Part shown: positions 1-4,130 of the stretch, one piece after another
Numbering within the stretch: position 1 is the first letter of the stretch
Layout: every line of letters starts with the position of its first letter
Source of the DNA: Arenicellales bacterium
GTDB lineage: Bacteria; Pseudomonadota; Gammaproteobacteria; BMS3Bbin11
Direction of reading: 5' to 3'
Length of the DNA: 5,990 nucleotides
Assembly (NCBI GenBank): GCA_029287965.1
Contig: JARFQC010000153.1
Location: 1 to 5,990 of the forward strand
Notes under the pieces: model-generated
What the model saw: the letters and a program-made list of their open reading frames with translations, nothing else
The model's database searches: none
Told to the model about the DNA's origin: nothing
Translations under genes and position numbers: made by a program

Positions 1-262
1 GGAAGTGGACGTGGCTGTCGAGAAATCCTGCGGAAATCAGCGAGTCCGGACCGTAATTCTTGACTGGAATGTCGGGCGGAAGCTGGGGCTTGACCGTATC
101 GGCCGGACCGAAGTGCGTGATATGGCCGTCACCGAAGGCGATGATGGCGTCGGACTCGTACACCATCGTGCTTTCGAGTCCGTCCAGGAACGGGTCTCCT
201 TTGAAGGTGAGCGCTGGGCCGCGAATGGCTGCACGTGGCGTTCCGGCAGCTAGTGATTCCAT
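1..262 (-). CDS. guaD: Guanine deaminase, N-terminal 87 residues (3' part beyond window edge)
   Basis: Partial amidohydrolase-family gene. Guanine deaminase hydrolyses guanine to xanthine and ammonia in the cytoplasm as part of purine salvage or catabolism. The visible protein has IRGPALTFKGDPF at residues 13-25, a small beta-sandwich region, then SAGFLDSHVHF at 77-87. The HVH pair is the first metal-ligand motif of the family, and the AIRGP..TFKxDPF opening is typical of bacterial guanine deaminases. Full-length family members have roughly 430-450 residues, so about four fifths is missing, including the later zinc ligands and catalytic residues. The ATG at 260-262 is fixed by a near-perfect Shine-Dalgarno AGGAGG (269-274), six nt away, and by an in-frame TGA at 287-289. 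It is separated from the upstream genes by 518 nt and probably has its own promoter. A related amidohydrolase (for example another deaminase) remains possible because only the N-terminus is seen. Confidence 0.82.
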   Translation of the reverse strand, partial: MESLAAGTPRAAIRGPALTFKGDPFLDGLESTMVYESDAIIAFGDGHITHFGPADTVKPQLPPDIPVKNYGPDSLISAGFLDSHVHF

Positions 263-268
263 GTGAAT

Positions 269-274
269 CCTCCT
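269..274 (-). promoter_or_regulatory. Shine-Dalgarno sequence deciding the guaD start
   Basis: Minus-strand AGGAGG lies six nt before the ATG at 262. It is the strongest ribosome binding site in the window, and no alternative start codon lies between it and the in-frame TGA at 287-289. Confidence 0.85.
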
Positions 275-310
275 AGAGAAAAAAGTTCAGGGTCATGACT
301 GGTTAAGGGG

Positions 311-324
311 CTTGTTTTGACAAG
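311..324. repeat. Short hairpin in the putative guaD leader
   Basis: CTTGT (311-315) and ACAAG (320-324) form a perfect 5-bp inverted repeat around a 4-nt loop, about 50 nt upstream of the guaD start codon. It is small enough to occur by chance. It could be part of leader RNA structure, but no T tract follows directly. Confidence 0.3.
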
Positions 325-456
325 TGAACGGGAACTGTTGGTGCAAAGCGGGCATGGTCGTCTTGCTATGCAGTGGAAGGCTTGAGGGAGATCTCTGACT
401 TTCATGGTCTTAGAAAATTATTCGGCTGTTTTAACTAGTCTCTCGCAAGCATCTAG

Positions 457-480
457 CTTTGCCTTATCTTCCTTTGCCTT
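457..480 (-). repeat. 9-bp direct repeat AAGGCAAAG, period 15
   Basis: Two exact copies of AAGGCAAAG (minus strand), at 472-480 and 457-465, are separated by six nt (GAAGAT). They lie about 24-47 nt downstream of the transcription start predicted from the TATAAT box at 510-515, so they could be a tandem regulator site or a purine-rich leader element. No binding protein is known to me; the function is inference. Confidence 0.4.
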
Positions 481-496
481 TTTGTTACTTAGGATT

Positions 497-504
497 CAGA
501 TCTG
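497..504. repeat. Palindrome CAGATCTG at the predicted transcription start
   Basis: A perfect 8-bp palindrome lies where transcription from the neighbouring TATAAT box would begin (about 502-504). A similar palindrome, GAGATCTC, occurs at 388-395. Either may be coincidental. Confidence 0.3.
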
Positions 505-509
505 CGGGG

Positions 510-539
510 ATTATACCCCATGCACTTAAGGATATTCCA
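510..539 (-). promoter_or_regulatory. Candidate sigma70 promoter for guaD
   Basis: The minus strand has a consensus -10 box TATAAT (510-515). The best -35 candidate is TGGAAT (534-539), only 3 of 6 matches to TTGACA, with an 18-nt spacer. The -10 is flanked by GGGG and CCCC (506-519 is GGGG-ATTATA-CCCC on the plus strand), and the -35 overlaps the inverted repeat GATAT-TCC-ATATC (531-543). The predicted start near 503 would give a leader of about 240 nt before the guaD ATG. A weak -35 with overlapping palindromes is what one expects of a regulated promoter, but this is inference from sequence alone. Confidence 0.45.
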
Positions 540-543
540 TATC
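531..543. promoter_or_regulatory. Possible operator GATAT-TCC-ATATC over the -35 region
   Basis: A perfect 5-bp inverted repeat with a 3-nt spacer covers the proposed -35 hexamer at 534-539. Its position would suit a transcription factor controlling the guaD promoter. The arms are short and AT-rich, so chance occurrence is plausible. Confidence 0.3.
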
Positions 544-734
544 ACTCATGGACACCGCAAACACATCTTTTTGTTTTTTGCGCCTATTGCCATATCGATT
601 CCTGATTAGCACGAATTTTCAGCCAGACTCACCGTAGACAATCATTACAGATTCCTCGAGTGCAAACAGACCAGAGGAAGCCATCAGGATTCAGCGCATT
701 GAATATACTGCACCACAACTCATCAATTTAACGA

Positions 735-780
735 ACCGCAAGCAGCGGCTTCTGTCGCCCCCTCCGTTTGGCAACAACAG
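735..780 (-). terminator. Weak hairpins after the channel gene, possible transcript end
   Basis: Directly after the channel TAA, the minus strand can fold CTGTTGTTGCC (780-770) with GGGGGCGACAG (762-752) around a 7-nt loop: 11 positions with one mismatch and three or so G-T wobbles. A second hairpin follows, GCCGC (749-745) with GCGGT (739-735) around TGCTT, leading into TTCGTTAAATT. Neither has a strong stem plus a clean T tract, so this is at best a weak intrinsic terminator or a 3'-end stabilising structure. Confidence 0.3.
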
Positions 781-1221
781 TTAATCTGGCCGCGGTTTCT
801 CGTACCCGGCAAAGTAGACGTGTTGTACCACGGCGATAACGATAGCGGTCGTCCAGCCAAACATGATAATTCCGTTGGCCGCCTGGAAAGAGGCAAGCAG
901 ACGCCAGTGTTCATCGAGAACAATTTCTCCGTATCCCAATGTGGTGAAGGTGACCATCGAGAAGTAGAGTGCCCGCTCAAAACCCTCTATCGCGTTTAAT
1001 GCCAGATAGGTCGACGCCCAGATCATTACCTCCACCAGCGAGACAAGGAACATCAGGAGGACAGTCCCGCCGATCCGGTACATGTTCGTCGGCCGCAGCG
1101 GGTTCTTTGTCTGGTTCTGCTGATACCGGCGGACTCCGTTCATCACCAGGTGCATGCCACTCGCGTGGACTCCACAGGTCACCACCATCAGTAAAGCCGC
1201 GATTAGTGTGTTAAGCAGCAT
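781..1221 (-). CDS. Small two-TM pore-loop ion channel (K+ channel family, Ion_trans_2-like)
   Basis: A 146-residue inner-membrane protein. It has an N-terminal hydrophobic segment at about residues 1-20, an outer helix at about 50-74, a pore helix and filter at about 82-100, and an inner helix at about 112-136 with glycines at G117 and G122. The filter reads TFTTLGYGEIV (91-101); T-L-G-Y-G-E corresponds to the K+-channel signature T-V-G-Y-G-D, with leucine for valine and glutamate for aspartate. This predicts a tetrameric channel passing K+ or other monovalent cations. There is no RCK or cyclic-nucleotide domain: the chain ends about ten residues after the inner helix. The ATG at 1219-1221 has a clear Shine-Dalgarno AAGGAG (1228-1233), six nt upstream. 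It starts 42 nt after the stop of the NodT-family gene, on the same strand and with no obvious terminator between, so it probably shares the efflux transcript. Family assignment is firm; ion selectivity and physiological role are inferred. Confidence 0.82.
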   Translation of the reverse strand: MLLNTLIAALLMVVTCGVHASGMHLVMNGVRRYQQNQTKNPLRPTNMYRIGGTVLLMFLVSLVEVMIWASTYLALNAIEGFERALYFSMVTFTTLGYGEIVLDEHWRLLASFQAANGIIMFGWTTAIVIAVVQHVYFAGYEKPRPD

Positions 1222-1263
1222 ATGTCTCTCCTTGCTTCACCGGCTCATTTCGGCAGTGATACT

Positions 1264-2748
1264 TCATTGCAGTACCCCTTCCCATGCCCGGGTCCGTTCG
1301 CGCATCTCGTCCTTCATGGCAGCAGGCAGGAAATCGACCGGGTCCTGGTTGCCACGTATTTCCCAGCCACCACCAAGCGCCCGGTAGACCTGGACCAGGT
1401 TGGTGGCAACATTTCCCCGGGCCGAGGTAAGCAGATCCTGCTGTTGGGCATCAGCGCCGAGGGTACTGATGACCGTGTTGAAATCAATCAAACCATTCTG
1501 GTACTGCGCCGTGGAGGCGGCTACCGATCGTTTCGACGCTGCGGCTGCCAACTGGTATGCCGCGAGTTGCTGATAGGACTTGAGGTAGGCAACAATCGAG
1601 TTCTCGACATCACCCTGCGCCTGCAGGACGGTATTCCGGTAATCCACCAGCAACTGCTGGAACAGTGCGTCCTGCAAGCGGACATTGCTCCTGAGCCGCC
1701 CGTAATTAAAAATATTCCACTGAAACGCACCGAACAGGCTCCAGGTTTCGCTGTCGCTCTCGAACAGATCACCGCTGTGCATTGCACTGCTGCCAATGGC
1801 ACCGCCAATCGAAAAGGACGGATACAATTCGGTGACGGCAACACCGATCTGCGCACTCTGGGCCGCGAGCTGCCGCTCGGCCGCCCGAATGTCGGGGCGT
1901 TGCCGGATAAGGTTCTGCGGCATGCCCAGGGCAATGGACGCCGGGGTTTTCGGAATATCGCCCTTTTCACCGAGGAGGTAATTCAAGTCATGGGGAGGTT
2001 TCCCCAGCAGGATCGCCAGCGAGTTCTTCACCTGCTGCAGGGAAGTCTCCAGTGAAGGTACACTGGCGATGGTATTGTTCAGCAGTGTCTCGGCCTGGTC
2101 CGCGTCGAGCTCACTGACTGCGCCGGCATTGAATTTCGCCCTGGCAATGCGCAGACTTTCCCGCTGGAGTTCGATGTTTTGTCTGGCGACGTCAAGCTGC
2201 GCCTGTAAGGTACGGACAAGAATATAATTCTGGGCCACCTGCGATAGCAGCGATACCAGTGCTCCGTCATAATCGGCAACACTGGCGTCGAGCTCTGCTG
2301 ACGCCGACTCCACCTGCCGTCGGAAGCGTCCCCAGAAATCCGCTTCCCAGCTGAGATTAAATCCAAGACTGTAGTCATTAAAGATAATGGCGTCCGATTT
2401 TTCTCTTGCTGCCAGGCCGGTGACCTGTTGCTGCTGGGGATACTGATTACCAATGGCAATGGCCAGTTGTTGCTGTGACTGCAGCACGCGCAGCGCTGCA
2501 GACCGCAGCGACAGGTTCTCCTGCAGGGCCATCTCGACCAGCCGATCAAGCACGGGGTCCTGAAAGGCTGTTTGCCACCAATTAGGATCTGCAGGTGGTT
2601 CACTGCTGACCAGCGGGTCCTCTACATACAGCCAGCTGCTCTCGACGGGCGCGCCTGGCTCCTGAAAGTCGGGTCCCAGCATCGCGCAACCCGAGGCGAT
2701 CAGGGCTGACAGCGTGGCAATGCCGAGAGTCTGCCATGAGCGATTCAT
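1264..2748 (-). CDS. NodT/OprM-type outer-membrane efflux lipoprotein
   Basis: TolC-like outer-membrane channel of a tripartite exporter, 494 residues from the chosen start. Residues 1-20 are a lipoprotein signal peptide, with the lipobox ASGC placing the acylated cysteine at C21; the next residue is Ala, consistent with outer-membrane sorting. The mature protein opens with GPDFQEP. Two outer-membrane efflux repeats follow, with WEADFWGRFRRQVESASAEL at about 134-153, LLGKPP near 247-252, RQRPDIRAAERQLAAQSAQI at 282-301 and FQWNIFNYGRLRSNV at 342-356. GGGWEIRG (459-466) ends the core, and a charged tail of about 28 residues follows. Length fits the family. The ATG at 2746-2748 is chosen because it begins the signal peptide and has AAGGGTG (2754-2760) upstream; the frame stays open to 2805, but that start would overlap the adaptor gene and bury the signal peptide. 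It begins 10 nt after the adaptor stop codon, so it belongs to the operon and supplies its outer-membrane exit duct. Confidence 0.92.
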   Translation of the reverse strand: MNRSWQTLGIATLSALIASGCAMLGPDFQEPGAPVESSWLYVEDPLVSSEPPADPNWWQTAFQDPVLDRLVEMALQENLSLRSAALRVLQSQQQLAIAIGNQYPQQQQVTGLAAREKSDAIIFNDYSLGFNLSWEADFWGRFRRQVESASAELDASVADYDGALVSLLSQVAQNYILVRTLQAQLDVARQNIELQRESLRIARAKFNAGAVSELDADQAETLLNNTIASVPSLETSLQQVKNSLAILLGKPPHDLNYLLGEKGDIPKTPASIALGMPQNLIRQRPDIRAAERQLAAQSAQIGVAVTELYPSFSIGGAIGSSAMHSGDLFESDSETWSLFGAFQWNIFNYGRLRSNVRLQDALFQQLLVDYRNTVLQAQGDVENSIVAYLKSYQQLAAYQLAAAASKRSVAASTAQYQNGLIDFNTVISTLGADAQQQDLLTSARGNVATNLVQVYRALGGGWEIRGNQDPVDFLPAAMKDEMRERTRAWEGVLQ

Positions 2749-2758
2749 ACCGGCACCC

Positions 2759-3895
2759 TTACTGCAGCATTGACGGCACGGGTGGCACCGGAGCATCGTG
2801 ACCACTCTCCGCGGTACCGGTCATCACCAGCACCGAGGCGGTCGTGCCAACCCGCAGCGCGACCCCGTCCGGGATGCTGGTCATGTGAATGCGCACCGGC
2901 ACGCGCTGGGCCAGGCGAATCCATTCGAACGTCGGGCTGACAGTCGGCAGCAGCTCAAAACCGGTGCTGCCGTCCTGTTGGGCGATACCCCAGCCGAGGC
3001 TATCCACATAGCCTTCAATCGGTTTATCCGGGTAGCTCATCAGGGTGATGATTGCCCTGTCACCCTTACCGATTCTTTCGATCAGGGTTTCCTTGAAGAA
3101 CCCGCCTATCCAGTAACTGTTGACATCGACCAGTGCCAGCGCCGGCTGGTTGGCGACTGCCTGGCTGCCGAGCCGCAGGTTAAGGTTGGTGACGTAGCCA
3201 TCCACCGGCGCCCGCACCTGTGTGAACTCGAGATTCAACTCGGCCTGCTGCACGTTCGCCCGCGCTTCACGAACACTGGCATTGGCGTCCCCGGGCGCAC
3301 CGAGACTGGCGCGCGTTTCCGCCAGGTCGGCTTCAGTCTGGGCCAGGGTTGCCCGGGCCTGGGTCAGACTGGCGAGTGCGCCTTTGCGTTTCTCCAGCGA
3401 AACCTCGTAGTTTGCCCTGGCACGATCCACTGCTTTTTGCGAGGTTGCGCGCTGTGGCAGCAATTCCTGCTGGCGCTGGAATTCGGCCTTGTTCTGCGCA
3501 ATCTCGGATTCGGCTTCCTTGATGGCACTCTGTGCCTGCAGGATCGATGCCCTGGAAACATCGATCTGGGCCTCGGCCGCCTCGACCTGCTTTTCCTGGG
3601 CCAGGTAGCTGTCACCGGTTTTGTCATACTGCGCACGCGCCTGCGCCAGACTGACAGCGAAAGTACGCGGATCGATTTCGAACAGCAGGTCGCCCGCCTT
3701 CACGAACTGATTATCCCGCACTGCCAGCGTGACGATCGGACCGGATACGCGCGGGGTGACCTGAATAACCTCGGCACGCACCTGGCCATCCCGGGTCCAG
3801 GGGTTAACCACATAGTCCAGGTATTTGAGCAAGACCGCCGCGATGGCGAGCAGGACAATGGCGCCGGTCAGCAGGTATTTGCGGGATAGGTTCAC
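2759..3895 (-). CDS. HlyD/EmrA-family periplasmic adaptor, AaeA-like
   Basis: Membrane-fusion protein of 378 residues linking the FUSC inner-membrane pump to the outer-membrane channel. It has one N-terminal membrane anchor (about 8-27), then NPWTRDGQVRAEVIQVTPRV (31-50), the characteristic start of EmrA/AaeA-type adaptors. Next are the first lipoyl half (VSGPIVTLAVRDNQFVKAGD), a long Ala/Gln/Glu-rich coiled-coil hairpin (about 78-222), the second lipoyl half with FTQVRAPVDGYVTNLNLRLG (224-243), and a beta-barrel region with YWIGGFFKE (261-269) and PTFEWIRLAQRVPVRI (321-336). A short Pro-rich tail ends the protein. The start is GTG at 3893-3895, with no good Shine-Dalgarno of its own. It lies one codon after the amber stop of the AaeX-like gene and in the same frame, so translation probably depends on coupling. 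The downstream NodT gene starts 10 nt after its TAA. AaeA itself is the nearest functional model, but the substrate cannot be read from sequence. Confidence 0.92.
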   Translation of the reverse strand: MNLSRKYLLTGAIVLLAIAAVLLKYLDYVVNPWTRDGQVRAEVIQVTPRVSGPIVTLAVRDNQFVKAGDLLFEIDPRTFAVSLAQARAQYDKTGDSYLAQEKQVEAAEAQIDVSRASILQAQSAIKEAESEIAQNKAEFQRQQELLPQRATSQKAVDRARANYEVSLEKRKGALASLTQARATLAQTEADLAETRASLGAPGDANASVREARANVQQAELNLEFTQVRAPVDGYVTNLNLRLGSQAVANQPALALVDVNSYWIGGFFKETLIERIGKGDRAIITLMSYPDKPIEGYVDSLGWGIAQQDGSTGFELLPTVSPTFEWIRLAQRVPVRIHMTSIPDGVALRVGTTASVLVMTGTAESGHDAPVPPVPSMLQ

Positions 3896-3898
3896 TCG

Positions 3899-4114
3899 CT
3901 ACGCCCCGATAATAAAAGTCCCGATGAGGACTGTATAAATGATCATAAAAGCCAGTGATACCAGCGGCGAATAGAAAAAGTACTTCGACAACCGGTAACG
4001 GTTGAGCAGACGTCCCGTCACCAAGGCAGCCATTACACCAAACAGACTGGCCACAAGCAGCGGCGGCATATAAACACCGCCGATGGCGAATTCGTGAGGG
4101 ATTGGCGTCATCAT
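3899..4114 (-). CDS. DUF1656 / AaeX-like small inner-membrane protein
   Basis: A 71-residue protein with two predicted membrane helices (about 13-33 and 48-69) joined by a short basic loop (GRLLNRYRLSKYF). HEFAIGGVYMPPLLV (7-21) is the hallmark of the DUF1656 family, which includes E. coli AaeX and is nearly always encoded between or beside FUSC and HlyD genes. Its biochemical role is not established; assisting the pump is an inference from constant gene association. Two ATG codons in tandem (4114 and 4111) could start it. The first is annotated because it is closer to the weak GGAG at 4126-4129, which is already 11 nt away. The gene begins 16 nt after the FUSC stop codon and ends in TAG at 3899-3901, followed by CGA and the adaptor's GTG in the same frame. 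Confidence 0.9.
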   Translation of the reverse strand: MMTPIPHEFAIGGVYMPPLLVASLFGVMAALVTGRLLNRYRLSKYFFYSPLVSLAFMIIYTVLIGTFIIGA

Positions 4115-4130
4115 CTATACCGTTACTCCA

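Larger units (their letters stand above)
263..780. other. AT-rich intergenic region between the channel gene and guaD
   Basis: This 518-nt stretch has no convincing coding sequence on either strand; the longest ATG-started frames are about 15-30 codons and lack a good ribosome binding site. It is visibly more AT-rich than the flanking genes. It holds weak hairpins right after the channel stop codon, a minus-strand TATAAT box with nearby palindromes, a 9-bp direct repeat, and a possible long guaD leader ending in a T6 tract and a strong Shine-Dalgarno sequence. I saw no tRNA cloverleaf, CRISPR repeats or insertion-sequence ends. I recognise no known riboswitch, but a covariance search could not be run. 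Confidence 0.7.

Noticed and set aside
317..322. Perfect TTGACA on the plus strand
   Set aside because: No -10-like hexamer 16-18 nt downstream and no plus-strand gene to serve; its bases are part of the small hairpin at 311-324.
556..582. Inverted repeat CGCAAA...TTTGCG enclosing T runs, considered as a plus-strand terminator
   Set aside because: The T tract lies inside the loop and stem rather than after the hairpin, and no plus-strand transcript is expected here.
548..637. 29-codon plus-strand frame in the intergenic region
   Set aside because: No Shine-Dalgarno at proper distance, very short, composition like the surrounding AT-rich noncoding DNA.
619..684. 21-codon minus-strand frame starting at 684
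   Set aside because: No ribosome binding site and no similarity to any family I know; length is expected by chance.
1222..2055. 277-codon plus-strand frame opposite the NodT gene
   Set aside because: Antisense shadow of a gene with clear family motifs; no domain in its own translation.
2749..2805. Cysteine-rich 19-residue N-terminal extension of the NodT frame (with CHPCRQCC)
   Set aside because: It would overlap the adaptor's 3' end and place an unrelated peptide before the lipoprotein signal sequence. The ATG at 2748 gives a normal signal peptide and lipobox, so the extension is untranslated in this frame.
2798..3889. 363-codon open frame on the plus strand opposite almost the whole adaptor gene
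   Set aside because: It is exactly antisense to a strongly supported HlyD-family gene, its translation shows no recognisable domain, and such long mirror frames are common in GC-rich genes. It is explained by codon bias of the real gene.
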